Below, piece by piece: positions 33,086 through 42,659 of a stretch of DNA of 64,000 bases; positions within the stretch are counted from its first letter, which is position 1, and each line of letters begins with the position of its first letter. Under the pieces are notes generated by a model, which worked only from the letters and a program-made list of their open reading frames with translations, did no database searches and was not told the origin of the DNA. Where the stretch lies: positions 62,001 through 126,000 of the forward strand of contig NZ_JAUZQD010000014.1 of assembly GCF_030709675.1 (NCBI RefSeq), given 5' to 3'. A program made the translations under genes and the position numbers. Origin of the DNA: Symbioplanes lichenis (GTDB taxonomy: Bacteria > Actinomycetota > Actinomycetes > Mycobacteriales > Micromonosporaceae).

Positions 33086-35731
33086 TCAGCAGGTCGGCAG
33101 GTCGTCGATGTCGTCGCCGCCGTCGAGGTTGATCCAGGCCCACGGGATGTAGTTCTTCCCGTCGTAGTTGACCTGCACCCACCACGTGCTGCGCTTCTCG
33201 TTGTTGTAGATGTAGGCGTAGACGCTCTCACCCTTCTTCTTGCAGTAGGCCTCGAGCCGCCGTCCCGGCTTGGCCCAGCCCACCTGCTTGTCGTTGTCCT
33301 GCTGGGCGACGCTGAAGACCTCGTTGCCGTTGCGCCCGTCGACGTCCTCGTCGCAATAGGTCGCCTCGGCCCCGCTCGACCCGTTGTTGCAGGTCGCCGT
33401 GCCGTAGAGCGCGTCGGTCCTCTGCGCGCGCGCCTTGGTCGTCTCGCCGGCGGCGTTCTTGGCGGTCACCGTGAACGTGTACGCCGTGCTGGGCTTGAGC
33501 CCGCTCACCTTGAGGCTGGTGCAGCTGCCGGTCGCCGAGCCGCCACCTCCCGACGCGGTCATCGAGCACGTGGCCGTGCCGCCGCCCGCGTCCACGGTGA
33601 ACGACACCGTCGCCGTGTCGAACGTCGCCGACGACCCCGTCACGGTGACGCCCGGCTTGGCGACCGTGCGGGCCGTGGCCGAGCCGGGCTCGCCCTCGCC
33701 CGCCTCGTTGACCGCCTTGACCTCGACGGCCACCGTCTCACCCGCGCCGAAACCGGTCAGCGTGGCCTGCGTGCCGTCGGTCACCTCGGTCGTCTTGCCG
33801 CCGGCGGTCACCAGGTATTTCGTCACAGGTCGCCCGTTCTCCGCCGGCGCCGCCCATTGCACCCGGATCGTGCCGGGCTGGTCGCCGACCGTGGCGGCGT
33901 CGACGCCCTCCACCTTGCCGGGCTTGGTGAACGGCACGACGCTCCCGCTCACCGGCGACGCCTTGGAGCCGGCCCCGCGCGCGTTGACCGCGACGACCGT
34001 GAACGCGTATTGCTTGCCGTAATCCAGCTCGCCGTCGGCGATCGTCAGCGTGGTCTCGCCGCCCTTGACGTCGCCGATCGGGGCGCTGCCGCCCTCGCTG
34101 ATCGCGGTGACCGTGTAGCGCGCGATGTCGACGCCCTGGCCGTTCGCCGCGGGCCAGCTGACCGTGACGCTGCCGTCCGGCCGGGCCTCGGCGGTCACGG
34201 CGGCGGGCGCGTCCGGCACCTCGGCGGTCGGCTTGACCGCGTTGCTCTCGCGGGCCGGGCCGTCGCCCTTCTTGTTGACCGCGTGCACGGCGAACTTGTA
34301 GGTCTCACCGTTGGTGAGCCCGGTGACCACGAGGGCCCGCTGGTCGGCGCCCACCTGGAACGTCTTGTCCGCGCCCTCGACCACGTAACGGGTGATCGCG
34401 GCGCCGTTGCCCGGCGCGGCCCGCCAGGTGACGCGCACCTCGGCATTGCCCGCGGCGGCCCGGACGTTGCGGGGCGCGCCCGGCTTGCTCGCGACCGGCT
34501 TCTTGGGCTTCGGCGGCGGGGGCGGCGGGTCCGGCGGGGTGGGCGGCGGATCGCCCCCGAGCACGTCGTCGGCGTATTTGTCGACGCTGCGCACCTGGTG
34601 CGAGTCGTCCACGACGCGGGCCGTGGCGGCGCTCGGCGCGTTGATGAACAGGTAGTTCTCCCGGACCTCGAGCTCGAGCGGACCGCCCGGGTTCTTGAAG
34701 CCGATCGGCTTCTGCTCGGTGCCGGCGACATCGAAGACGTGCACCGAGTCGCTGTCCGCGTCGGCAACGTAGAAGAAGCCCTCGTAGGGCACGGCGGGCT
34801 GCAACGCGTCGGCGTCACCGTCGCCCGGCACCGTGAACGTGGCGGTCGTGGCGCCGCCGCGCACGGCGAAGACCTTGCGCGTCTCGGGCACCGTGACCGG
34901 GACGACGTCACCGTCCACATGGGTGGGCAGCGTGCCGATGCCGTCGAGCGGGAGGGTGACCGACTGCTTGGCCTTGCTGGTGATCGTGGTCAGCGCGTTG
35001 GTGGTGCGGTTGAGCACCGCCACGCCGTCCTCGAGGGTCGCCAGCGTGAGATCGTGGCTGGCCGCGGCGACAGCCTCGGTGCGCACCTGGGCGGGCCCGG
35101 CGGCACTGGCCCCGGCGCCCGCGCTCGCCGCGGTGTCGGGCAGCGGCGCGGGGGTGATGGCCGACACGGTGCCCTCGGCGGGCAGCGCGATCCACAGCTC
35201 GCCCTGGCCGTCGAACTCGCCGCCCGCGATGCCCGGCGGGTAGTGCAGCGGCTCGCCGATCGGCGCCAGCGTGCGCGGGTCGAGCTGCGTGATCTGCCCC
35301 TGCACCGAGTCGATGACGAACGCGGCGTCCTCGTGCAGCGCGACGTGCACGCCGATGCCGGCCGAGGTGGAGAACTGCTCGTGCGCCTCCTTGAGCGACG
35401 TCAGGTCCATCGTGCTCACCTTGCCGGTGCTCGCGTCGCGCAACAGCACGAAGCGGTCATTCTGCACGATCTCGACGCCGTGGGTGCGGGCGCGCGGCAC
35501 GTCGACGCGGGTGTCCACGCGGGCGGTCACGCCGTTGACCCGGGCGACCTCGCCCTTGCCCCGGCTCCACAGCCAGGAGGCGGCGTCGAAGCTGGCCACG
35601 GCCTGGTCGGCGGCGCCCAGCCCGAGGACCGTCGCGCCGAGCCCGGCGACGAGCGCCATCACCACACCCAGCGTGACGAGACCACCACGGCTGCGCCAGC
35701 GCCTCCGTGGTTGTGCCGTGCCGGCATCCAT
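33086..35731 (-). CDS. Membrane-anchored fibronectin type III protein with propeller and SH3-like tail
   Basis: 881-residue protein with an N-terminal cytoplasmic basic stretch and membrane helix (LVTLGVVMALVAGLGATVLGL), then about 350 residues of beta-propeller-like repeats (VALHEDAAFVIDSVQGQITQ; ARVVDDSHQVRSVDKYADD), a proline-rich hinge (PPPTPPDPPPPPPKPKKP, about 405-425), at least three Fn3 domains (APRNVRAAAGNAEVRVTWRA; PAAVTAEARPDGSVTVSWPA; GTIRVQWAAP), and a C-terminal SH3-like segment (STWWVQVNYDGKNYIPWAWI). It probably projects outside the membrane as an adhesive or sensing part of the MoxR-DUF58-TgpA apparatus. ATG 35731 is preferred over the in-frame start three codons upstream. 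Confidence 0.87.
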   Translation of the reverse strand: MDAGTAQPRRRWRSRGGLVTLGVVMALVAGLGATVLGLGAADQAVASFDAASWLWSRGKGEVARVNGVTARVDTRVDVPRARTHGVEIVQNDRFVLLRDASTGKVSTMDLTSLKEAHEQFSTSAGIGVHVALHEDAAFVIDSVQGQITQLDPRTLAPIGEPLHYPPGIAGGEFDGQGELWIALPAEGTVSAITPAPLPDTAASAGAGASAAGPAQVRTEAVAAASHDLTLATLEDGVAVLNRTTNALTTITSKAKQSVTLPLDGIGTLPTHVDGDVVPVTVPETRKVFAVRGGATTATFTVPGDGDADALQPAVPYEGFFYVADADSDSVHVFDVAGTEQKPIGFKNPGGPLELEVRENYLFINAPSAATARVVDDSHQVRSVDKYADDVLGGDPPPTPPDPPPPPPKPKKPVASKPGAPRNVRAAAGNAEVRVTWRAAPGNGAAITRYVVEGADKTFQVGADQRALVVTGLTNGETYKFAVHAVNKKGDGPARESNAVKPTAEVPDAPAAVTAEARPDGSVTVSWPAANGQGVDIARYTVTAISEGGSAPIGDVKGGETTLTIADGELDYGKQYAFTVVAVNARGAGSKASPVSGSVVPFTKPGKVEGVDAATVGDQPGTIRVQWAAPAENGRPVTKYLVTAGGKTTEVTDGTQATLTGFGAGETVAVEVKAVNEAGEGEPGSATARTVAKPGVTVTGSSATFDTATVSFTVDAGGGTATCSMTASGGGGSATGSCTSLKVSGLKPSTAYTFTVTAKNAAGETTKARAQRTDALYGTATCNNGSSGAEATYCDEDVDGRNGNEVFSVAQQDNDKQVGWAKPGRRLEAYCKKKGESVYAYIYNNEKRSTWWVQVNYDGKNYIPWAWINLDGGDDIDDLPTC

Positions 35732-35865
35732 GCTGCTCAAAGCCCGCGTCCCTCCCCGTGTGGCGCCTGCTGCCCGTCCAGAACGGAGGCCATCATAGGG
35801 CGATTCGGGCTGCGGTCGACAGCTCGCAAGTCACAGTTGTGGATAACTGTGGTTGCATGTAGTGA

Positions 35866-37209
35866 TCATCTTGTGGACGGGGACGCCTGGTCACGACGGG
35901 TGCAGGTCTGCGGCGAGGTCGAGAACTCGCTCGAGCTGTAGACGGCCACCACCGCGAAGCAGTAATCGAGATTGTCGTTGAGGCCATTGAGGTCGAACGA
36001 CGTCGTGGCCGGGCCGACCTCGCCCATGGGGCGGAGTTGCGAGCCGGCCTGGGCGCCGGTAATCATGAAGGAGGCGCGGCCGTTGGCCGGGTCGGACCAG
36101 AAGAGTTGGACTGACGCTCCGTAATCGCGGAGACGCACGTCCGTGGGGGCCGGGCCCTTCAAGGTTGGCACATCCGACGCGGTGGGCTTGTCACCCGGAT
36201 CGGCGAGCACGATGACGAGCGCGACCACGGCGATGGCCACGCCCAGCACCGCGGCGATGGCGGCGAAGAGGGCCGGCGCCCGCAGGCCGAAGGACCCGGA
36301 CCGAGGCGGTGGCGTCGGCGCGGGACCCGCGTGCGGCGGTGCCGACACCGGCTGCCGCTGCTGAGGTACGGGCGGGAAGTGCTGCTCCGCCGGAAAGTGC
36401 TGCTCCGGCCCGCCCCCGACGTGCTGCTCCGGTTCGAAGTGGCCCTGAGGTCCGGCCCCGAACTGCTGCTCCGGGGCCGAGTGGCTCTGGCGTCCGGACG
36501 TGAAGTGCTGCTCCGCCGAGGGATGAAAGCCCTGCTCCGGCACGCCGGGAGAGCGCTGCTCCGCCGCGGAAGGGAAGCGCTGCTGCGGGGCCACAGGAGC
36601 GTGCTGCTCCGCCGCGCGCGAGTGGAACTGGTCCGGCGCGACGGGAGGGCGCTCCGCCGCCGGGAAAGGCGCGACCGGCGGATGCGACACCGGGGCGGGC
36701 GTGTGCGGCGGCGGCTGCGGGGCCGGTGACGGGCGGACCGGGGCGGGCGGGGGAGTGGGCAGCTCCATGCGTACCGTCGGGGGGTCCTCGCCCAGGTAGG
36801 CCCGCGCCTGCGTGACCATCCAGTGGTCCGCGCCCAGCGCGCGCGGCCCGTGCGCCGCCACCCGGCCGAAGGCCCGCCGCGCCTCGTGCCTGTTCTCCAT
36901 CTCCTCGGCGACCAGCCCGAGCTCGTACGAGATGGTCAGCATGAGCGGATCGGCGTCGCCCAGCCGCCACTGCCCCGCGGCGAAGGACTCCTCGAGGACC
37001 CGCCGCGCGCCGCTCGTGTCGCCGCCGCGGCGCAGGATCACGGCCAGCTGGTGGGCGGTCGTGAGCACGTCGGGGTCGTCCTCGCCCAGGCTGGCGCGGC
37101 CGACGTCGAGCGCCTGCTCGAGCAGGAGGACGGCCTGCACGGGATCGCCGGCGCCGGCCAGTGCCTGTGCGCGCTGGCGGCTGCCCTGGAGGGAGGTCGG
37201 GTGGGACAC
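35866..37209 (-). CDS. TPR protein with Pro/Gln/His-rich linker, membrane helix and Fn3 domain
   Basis: 447-residue protein: three TPR-like repeats (about 5-140: AQALAGAGDPVQAVLLLEQA; ILRRGGDTSGARRVLEESF; AEEMENRHEARRAFGRVAA), a ~160-residue linker with repeated xxEQHF/PEQ units, one membrane helix (LFAAIAAVLGVAIAVVALVIV, about 315-335) and a C-terminal Fn3-like domain (VRLRDYGASVQLFWSDPANG; YCFAVVAVYSSS). The order places the TPRs inside and the Fn3 outside the cell. GTG 37209 is the start. First gene of the operon with Fn3, MoxR, DUF58 and TgpA, 134 bases before the next start. Confidence 0.85.
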   Translation of the reverse strand: MSHPTSLQGSRQRAQALAGAGDPVQAVLLLEQALDVGRASLGEDDPDVLTTAHQLAVILRRGGDTSGARRVLEESFAAGQWRLGDADPLMLTISYELGLVAEEMENRHEARRAFGRVAAHGPRALGADHWMVTQARAYLGEDPPTVRMELPTPPPAPVRPSPAPQPPPHTPAPVSHPPVAPFPAAERPPVAPDQFHSRAAEQHAPVAPQQRFPSAAEQRSPGVPEQGFHPSAEQHFTSGRQSHSAPEQQFGAGPQGHFEPEQHVGGGPEQHFPAEQHFPPVPQQRQPVSAPPHAGPAPTPPPRSGSFGLRAPALFAAIAAVLGVAIAVVALVIVLADPGDKPTASDVPTLKGPAPTDVRLRDYGASVQLFWSDPANGRASFMITGAQAGSQLRPMGEVGPATTSFDLNGLNDNLDYCFAVVAVYSSSEFSTSPQTCTRRDQASPSTR

Positions 37210-37407
37210 GCAGCAATGCTGCCCGAGACGTTGCGATCACGCCAGTACGCATGGTCACACCGGCGCTCATTGGTGCATACAGCAATCTTCTCCGCCCATG
37301 ACGCAAACGGGCATGAACCCAGTAGCCGGAAACCGCAGGACATAGCCGCATGACGAGGCCTTGCCCGCCCCGGCGGCCGCGGGCACGCTGACCCGCGGGA
37401 GGCTCTC

Positions 37408-38652
37408 ATGGCTCGTTCGCGTACGGTGGCCGCAGCCGCCGCCTTCGTCCTGTTTGGTCCGTTCGTCGCCGCCGGTGGCAGCTCGAGGCCCAACCCCGTC
37501 ATCGCGTGGCACGTCAACGCCCAGAACGCCATCTACGAGGTGGCGCGGCAGCCGCCTTACATCGCCGGCCGCAGTTTCGCCATCGTCTCCGGCGCCGTCT
37601 ACGACGCGGTCAACGCCATCGCCGGCACTCCTTACGAACCGCTCCTGGCGGCCCCGCGCGCCCACCGGGGCGACTCGGTCGACGCTGCGGTGGCCGCGGC
37701 GGCGTACCGGACACTGCTCTGGCAATTTCCCGCACAGGCAGCGGATCTGACAGCGCGCTACGACGCGGCGCTCGCCGCCGTCCCCGACGGCCGGGCCGAA
37801 CGTGGCGGCGTCGCCGTGGGAACAGCTGCGGCGGAGACAATGATCGCCGCCCGGACGAATGACGGATCCGCCGCGGCCACGCAGTGGGCCACCAGTGAGG
37901 AACCAGGGAAGTGGCGGCCCACCCCGCCGACGTTCACCCAGGACGGCGCGGCCGCGCCCGGCGTGAAACCCTTCGTCATCCGGTCCGGCGCGGCCTACCG
38001 CACGCCGGGACCGCCGGCCCTCACGAGCGCCGAGTACGCCCGCGAGCTCCACGAGGTCCAGGCGCTCGGCGGCGCCACCAGCACCGTGCGCACCCAGGAC
38101 CAGACCGAGTCCGCGAAGTGGTGGCACGACCGCCGCATGTCCGAATGGGAGATCCGTCGCAACCTCGCCACCTCGCAGCGGCTGAGCACCCTGCAGACGG
38201 CCCGCCTCTTCGCCATGACCGACGTGGTCCAGGCCGACGGCGGCATCGCCTGCTTCACGGAGAAGCGCCGCTGGGCCTTCTGGCGCCCGATCACCGCGGT
38301 CCAGCTCGCCGGCACCGACGGCAACAGCGCGACGACCGCGGACCCGGCCTGGATGCCGCTGCTGATCACGCCCGGCTTCCCCGAGTACCCGTCCGGCCAT
38401 GCCTGCTCGACCGGCGGTGTGATGGCGACCATGCGGGCGTTCTTCGGCCGCGACGACATCCCGTTCAGCGCGTCCAGCCAGGACTCCGGCACGACCCGCA
38501 CGTTCAGCGGCTTCTCGGCGGCGGTCGCCGAGGTGACCGAGGCCCGCATCTGGGGCGGCGTCCACTTCCGCTCGGCCGACGAGGACGGCGTCCGGCTCGG
38601 CGAGCGAGTGTCGGCCTACGTCCTCGCCCACGCGTTCCGCCCGCGCCACTGA
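37408..38652 (+). CDS. Vanadium-dependent haloperoxidase-like secreted PAP2 protein
   Basis: 414-residue exported protein. Signal peptide at about 1-25 (TVAAAAAFVLFGPFVAAGG). The VHPO/PAP2 vanadate or phosphate pocket is visible: EKRRWAFWRPITAV (Lys/Arg), YPSGHACSTGG (Ser-Gly-His), RIWGGVHFRSADEDG (Arg, His). These enzymes oxidise halides with H2O2 or act as phosphatases; sequence alone does not decide. Divergent from the TPR-Fn3 operon, followed by a strong terminator. Confidence 0.9.
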   Translation: MARSRTVAAAAAFVLFGPFVAAGGSSRPNPVIAWHVNAQNAIYEVARQPPYIAGRSFAIVSGAVYDAVNAIAGTPYEPLLAAPRAHRGDSVDAAVAAAAYRTLLWQFPAQAADLTARYDAALAAVPDGRAERGGVAVGTAAAETMIAARTNDGSAAATQWATSEEPGKWRPTPPTFTQDGAAAPGVKPFVIRSGAAYRTPGPPALTSAEYARELHEVQALGGATSTVRTQDQTESAKWWHDRRMSEWEIRRNLATSQRLSTLQTARLFAMTDVVQADGGIACFTEKRRWAFWRPITAVQLAGTDGNSATTADPAWMPLLITPGFPEYPSGHACSTGGVMATMRAFFGRDDIPFSASSQDSGTTRTFSGFSAAVAEVTEARIWGGVHFRSADEDGVRLGERVSAYVLAHAFRPRH

Positions 38653-38662
38653 GGACCGGCGA

Positions 38663-38692
38663 CCCGGGGCGAGCAGCGCGGCTCGCCCCGGG
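38663..38692 (+). terminator. Strong terminator hairpin after the haloperoxidase gene
   Basis: Perfect 12-bp arms CCCGGGGCGAGC (38663-38674) and GCTCGCCCCGGG (38681-38692) with a 6-base loop, starting 11 bases after the stop codon. Confidence 0.85.
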
Positions 38693-38798
38693 CCGTCCCG
38701 CGCGGGCCCTCGCCGCGTCGCGGCCGCGGGGGAAAAGGCCCTTGATCCGACAGATCCGGGCGCTTCCCGAGGTCGCAACAGCGGCGCACCCTGGCGGA

Positions 38799-40043
38799 AT
38801 GACCTACACAGTGCTGCAAGGACGCTTCGTCATCCGCTATCCCGACCTGCCCCGGCAGGGGCCCGAGCCGGACGGCGACACCATCAAGTTCATGCCGGAC
38901 GATCCGGGTCTGGCCGAAGAGCTGCCGCGCCCGTCCGGTACGCCCCCGGACCTCACCGCACGCGGCATCTCCGTGCGGCTCGAGGCGATCGACGCGATGG
39001 AGACGCATTTCGCCGAGGCACACCAGGAGCTGCTCGGGGCGAACGCGGCGCGCGACGAGCTCCTGAAGGAACTCGGCTTCACGAATGTACGGTTCTTCGC
39101 CGATCTCCCCAACAAAGTGGAGAGTGCCGATCAGGACAGCGTGCCGGGGACCGTACTCTCCAATGGGATCGACGCCCATGGACGGCTGATCGGTTTCGTC
39201 TTCGCCGGTACGCCACCCGCCGACGACGGGGCCACGGTGTTTCTCGCGGAGACGCTGACCGACCGGTCGGCGAACGCGCACCTGCTGGCGGCGGGTTTCG
39301 TCTATCCGGCTTTCTATGCCACTTTGCCGGCGTCGTTGCGTACCCATCTGGGTGGGGTCTCGCGGAAGGCGCGGGAGAATCAGGCGGGGATCTGGGCCCG
39401 CTCGACCGCGGATCCGAACGGTGCCGCCCTGATCGCCGACCTGGCCGCGCTGCAGCGGCTGGTGATCTGGCCCAAGCTCTTCCGGCGGCTGGTGCCGTTC
39501 CTGGCGACACGCGGAATGAGTTTCGACGCCTGGCTGCGGTCGGACCCGGTGAACCGGGACGACGGCCTGTTCCTGCTCGACCGGCTCGAAAGCGGCAATC
39601 TCCACGACATCGTCGAGAACAACGGGCAGCGTTTCCGGCTGACCGTCTGGCCGGAGGATTTCATCATCGATCCGGATCCGGCGCCGCAGGGTGCGCCGAC
39701 CACGGGCGCCCGGCCGGCCACGGGGGACGTGCTGATCGTGGCGGCGCTGCCGGACCCCGCCGGCACGGACCGGGGCAACGAGCTGATCACCCTGCTCAAC
39801 ACGACCGGGGCGACCGTCGACCTGGCGAGCTGGACGTTGCGGGACCGGGCCGGGCGTACCCAGACGCTCAGTGGCATTTTGACGCCGGGTGCCGTTCTGC
39901 AAATCGTCGCGGCGGGCGGGATGACGCTGGGCAATCAGGGCGGCGCGGTGACGCTGGCGGACGCGCTGGGCACGGTGGTCGACCGGGTGGCGTACGAGGG
40001 CGGGCAGGTGAAAGAGGGCAGAACGATCGTCATAGGGAGGTGA
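38799..40043 (+). CDS. SNase-like nuclease with C-terminal lamin-tail (LTD) domain
   Basis: 414-residue protein. The N-terminal half resembles staphylococcal nuclease (PDGDTIKF, VRLEAIDAMETHF, RLIGFVF, NAHLLAAGFVYPAFY, ARENQAGIWA). A helical middle (about 215-290) is followed by a C-terminal lamin-tail domain (about 310-414: GNELITLLNTTGATVDLASW, LSGILTPGAVLQIV, VTLADALGTVVDRVAYEGG). Bacterial LTDs usually tether surface or secreted nucleases. No signal peptide follows the ATG 38799, so location is uncertain. An Arg typical of SNase catalysis is not placed with confidence. Confidence 0.85.
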   Translation: MTYTVLQGRFVIRYPDLPRQGPEPDGDTIKFMPDDPGLAEELPRPSGTPPDLTARGISVRLEAIDAMETHFAEAHQELLGANAARDELLKELGFTNVRFFADLPNKVESADQDSVPGTVLSNGIDAHGRLIGFVFAGTPPADDGATVFLAETLTDRSANAHLLAAGFVYPAFYATLPASLRTHLGGVSRKARENQAGIWARSTADPNGAALIADLAALQRLVIWPKLFRRLVPFLATRGMSFDAWLRSDPVNRDDGLFLLDRLESGNLHDIVENNGQRFRLTVWPEDFIIDPDPAPQGAPTTGARPATGDVLIVAALPDPAGTDRGNELITLLNTTGATVDLASWTLRDRAGRTQTLSGILTPGAVLQIVAAGGMTLGNQGGAVTLADALGTVVDRVAYEGGQVKEGRTIVIGR

Positions 40044-40048
40044 TCGGC

Positions 40049-40070
40049 CAGCCGAACGGGCACGGCTGGT
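40049..40070 (+). terminator. Hairpin after the SNase-LTD gene
   Basis: Arms CCAGCCG (40049-40055) and CGGCTGG (40064-40070) with an 8-base loop, six bases past the stop. Moderate strength. Confidence 0.55.
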
Positions 40071-40159
40071 TCCGGAACCGGGGCGATCTGTTGACTTTGA
40101 CCGCGGCCTATCGCTTTCTGTGATCTGGTTACACCCTTGTTACGGAAAGGACCCCCCGC

Positions 40160-41998
40160 ATGACGACACGCCGGCGCCTCAGCCGGATCCTCGCCGTCGG
40201 CCTGCTGGTCGCCACGGCTGGAACCCTTGTCGGTACGCCCGCAACCGCCGCGCCGGTTGTGCGGACGCCGGATCTCGGCGCCAACGTCACCGTCTTCGAC
40301 CCCAGCATGCCGGTGGAGCAGATCCAGGCGACCCTGGACGCGACTCACGCCAAGCAGGTCGACAACGAGATGGGCACCGCGCGTTACGCCTATCTCTTCA
40401 AGCCCGGCACCTACGGTACGGCCGACAAGCCCCTGCAGATCAAGGTCGGCTACTACACCGAGATCTCCGGCCTGGGCGCCTCGCCGTCCGACGTGGTGAT
40501 CAACGGCAAGGTGGAGGTCTACAACCGCTGCCTCGCCGACGGCGGCACGAGCAACTGTCTCGCCCTGGTCAACTTCTGGCGGACGCTGTCCAACCTGACC
40601 ATCAACGTCAACGGCGCGGGTCAGGACGGCTGCCGCGCCGGGGCGAACTTCTGGGCGGTGTCCCAGGCGGTCTCGCTGCGGCGGATCAATGTCAACGGCG
40701 GCTTCACGCTGATGGACTACTGCACCGCCGGCCCGCAGTACGCCAGCGGTGGCTTCATCGCCGACTCGAAGTTCGGGGCGGTCACGAACGGCTCGCAGCA
40801 GCAGTGGCTGACCCGCAACAGTGAGGTCGGCAGCTGGTCGAACGGCGTCTGGAACCAGGTGTTCTCCGGCGTCGTCGGCGCGCCCACGGACGAAGCGTTC
40901 CCGAACCCGCCCTACACCACGGTCGAGCAGACCCCGGTCAGCCGGGAGAAGCCGTACCTGTTCGTCGAGAACAACCAGTGGAAGGTCCAGGTCCCGGCGG
41001 CGCAGCGCAACAGCAGCGGTGTGTCGGCGAAGTCCGGCCGCAGCCTGAAGCTGAGCGACTTCTTCGTCGCGAACCCGAAGACCCCGGTCTGGCTGATCAA
41101 CGCCAACCTCGCGCTGGGCAAGAACCTCCTGCTCACCCCCGGCGTGTACGACATCGCGAGCAGCATCAACGTGCTGTGGCCGAACCAGGTCGTGCTCGGC
41201 CTGGGTCACGCCACGCTGACCGCGGTCAACGGCGCCACGCCGCTGACGGTGGCCGACGTCCCGGGCGCGGTCGTCGCGGGCGTCACCATCGACGCCGGTC
41301 TCAAGGAGTCGAAGACGCTGCTGCGCGTGGGCGTCAAGAACGGCTTCGGGATCAGCACGCCGAGCAACCCGACCACGCTGTCCGACGTCTACTTCCGCGT
41401 CGGCGGTCCGCACATCGGCAAGACCGACACCGCGCTCGAGGTCAACAGCGACAACGTGCTCATCGACCACACCTGGGTGTGGCGCGGGGACCACGGCGTC
41501 GAGGGCTTCACCGAGGGCGTGAACGGCGACACCCAGCGCTGGCGCACCAACACCGGTCGCTACGGCGCCGTCATCAACGGCGACAACGTGACCGCGACGG
41601 GCCTGTTCGTCGAGCACTTCCAGAAGTACAACACCGTCTGGAACGGCGACAAGGGCACGACGATCCTCTACCAGAACGAGCTCCCGTACGACCCGCCGAC
41701 GCAGGCCGACTGGATGAACGGCAAGGTCGAGGGTTACGCGGGTTACAAGGTCGGAGACAAGGTCAAGACCCACACGCTGTACGGCGCCGGGGTCTACGTC
41801 TTCAACCAGAACAACCCGGAGATCCACACCGAGAACGGCTTCGAGGTGCCGGACCGTCCCGGCGTGAAGCTGCACCACATCATGACCGTGAACCTGAGCG
41901 CGGGCACGATCGACCACGTCGTCAACGGCGTCGGTCCGGCCGCCCCGCCGTCGACGTCGGGCACCCCGCAGTACCTCGCGGAGTACCCGGCCAACTGA
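40160..41998 (+). CDS. Secreted right-handed beta-helix protein (so-called adenylyl cyclase family)
   Basis: 612-residue exported protein. Signal peptide at 1-35 (RILAVGLLVATAGTLVGTPA, cleavage near ATAAPV), then the same beta-helix region as the protein at 2338-4551, without the F5/8C domain. Shared landmarks: PDLGANVTVFDPSMP, LFKPGTYGT, GSQQQWLTRNSEVGSW, NPPYTTVEQTPVSREKPYLF, FVEHFQKYNTVWNGDKG, YAGYKVGDKV. The label 'adenylyl cyclase' used for this family has no visible basis; extracellular polysaccharide interaction is more likely. ATG 40160 has AAGGA 8 bases upstream. Confidence 0.88.
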   Translation: MTTRRRLSRILAVGLLVATAGTLVGTPATAAPVVRTPDLGANVTVFDPSMPVEQIQATLDATHAKQVDNEMGTARYAYLFKPGTYGTADKPLQIKVGYYTEISGLGASPSDVVINGKVEVYNRCLADGGTSNCLALVNFWRTLSNLTINVNGAGQDGCRAGANFWAVSQAVSLRRINVNGGFTLMDYCTAGPQYASGGFIADSKFGAVTNGSQQQWLTRNSEVGSWSNGVWNQVFSGVVGAPTDEAFPNPPYTTVEQTPVSREKPYLFVENNQWKVQVPAAQRNSSGVSAKSGRSLKLSDFFVANPKTPVWLINANLALGKNLLLTPGVYDIASSINVLWPNQVVLGLGHATLTAVNGATPLTVADVPGAVVAGVTIDAGLKESKTLLRVGVKNGFGISTPSNPTTLSDVYFRVGGPHIGKTDTALEVNSDNVLIDHTWVWRGDHGVEGFTEGVNGDTQRWRTNTGRYGAVINGDNVTATGLFVEHFQKYNTVWNGDKGTTILYQNELPYDPPTQADWMNGKVEGYAGYKVGDKVKTHTLYGAGVYVFNQNNPEIHTENGFEVPDRPGVKLHHIMTVNLSAGTIDHVVNGVGPAAPPSTSGTPQYLAEYPAN

Positions 41999-41999
41999 T

Positions 42000-42659
42000 T
42001 CAGCAGGTGGCCAGCATCGAGGTGAGTTTGCTCTTCTCGGTGCTGGTCACCGTCAGGTCGTACACATACTTGACCTTGATCCACTGCCGCGCGTACGTGC
42101 AGTGGTAGCTCGTCAGCGGCGGCACCCACGAGTCCGGCGCCTTGTCGCCCTTGGACTGGTTGACGTTGTCCGTGACCGCGAGCAGCTGCGGGTTCGTCAG
42201 ATCGTTCGCGAAGTTCTCGCGCTCGGCCGTGGTCCACGCCCACGCCCCGGAGATCCACGCGTTCTTCAGCGGCACCATGTGATCGATGTCCACGTCCGAC
42301 GCGGCGGTCCAGGTGGCGCCGTCGTAGACGCTGTACCAGGACCCGGAGGCCGAGGCGCACGCCGAGTCGGTGACCACGCCCGACCCGTCGCGCTTGAGGA
42401 CCGTCTCGCGGGTGTTGCAGCTGCCCGAGACGGTGGACCAGTGCGGGAAGAGCTCCCGGTCGTACGTCGTCGTGTGCGTCGAAGCCGCCACGGTGAGCGT
42501 GGCGAGGTAGGTCCGGGCGGTGGCGGCGGTCGGGGTGCCGGGCGGCGCCGCGTCGGCGGCCCCGGTCGTGACCACCTGCGTGGTGAGGGCCAGAGTGGCG
42601 GTGACGAGGAGAGCCAAGATTCTCTTCACCTGGCGATTGTCGGGCGCAGACATTGACAT
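42000..42659 (-). CDS. Secreted HNH-type nuclease (DUF1524-like)
   Basis: 219-residue exported protein. A signal peptide (ILALLVTATLALTTQVV) is followed by an HNH/DUF1524 fold: DVDIDHMVPLKNAW (His-Met-Val-Pro-Leu), FANDLTNPQLLAVTDNVNQS (Asn), KGDKAPDSWVP (Lys). Conserved cysteines suggest disulphides outside the cell. Start ATG 42659 lies inside a perfect palindrome; GTG 42629 just before the signal peptide is a plausible alternative start if the palindrome is promoter. Convergent with the beta-helix gene, one base apart. Confidence 0.9.
   Translation of the reverse strand: MSMSAPDNRQVKRILALLVTATLALTTQVVTTGAADAAPPGTPTAATARTYLATLTVAASTHTTTYDRELFPHWSTVSGSCNTRETVLKRDGSGVVTDSACASASGSWYSVYDGATWTAASDVDIDHMVPLKNAWISGAWAWTTAERENFANDLTNPQLLAVTDNVNQSKGDKAPDSWVPPLTSYHCTYARQWIKVKYVYDLTVTSTEKSKLTSMLATC

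Noticed and set aside
31892..35941. 1349-residue open frame on the plus strand
   Set aside because: It is antisense to MoxR, Fn3 and the end of the TPR gene, with no domain or ribosome site; an artefact of GC-rich codon use.
40160..41998. Adenylyl cyclase function
   Set aside because: This is a common family label, but no cyclase catalytic motif is visible and the protein is secreted with beta-helix repeats.
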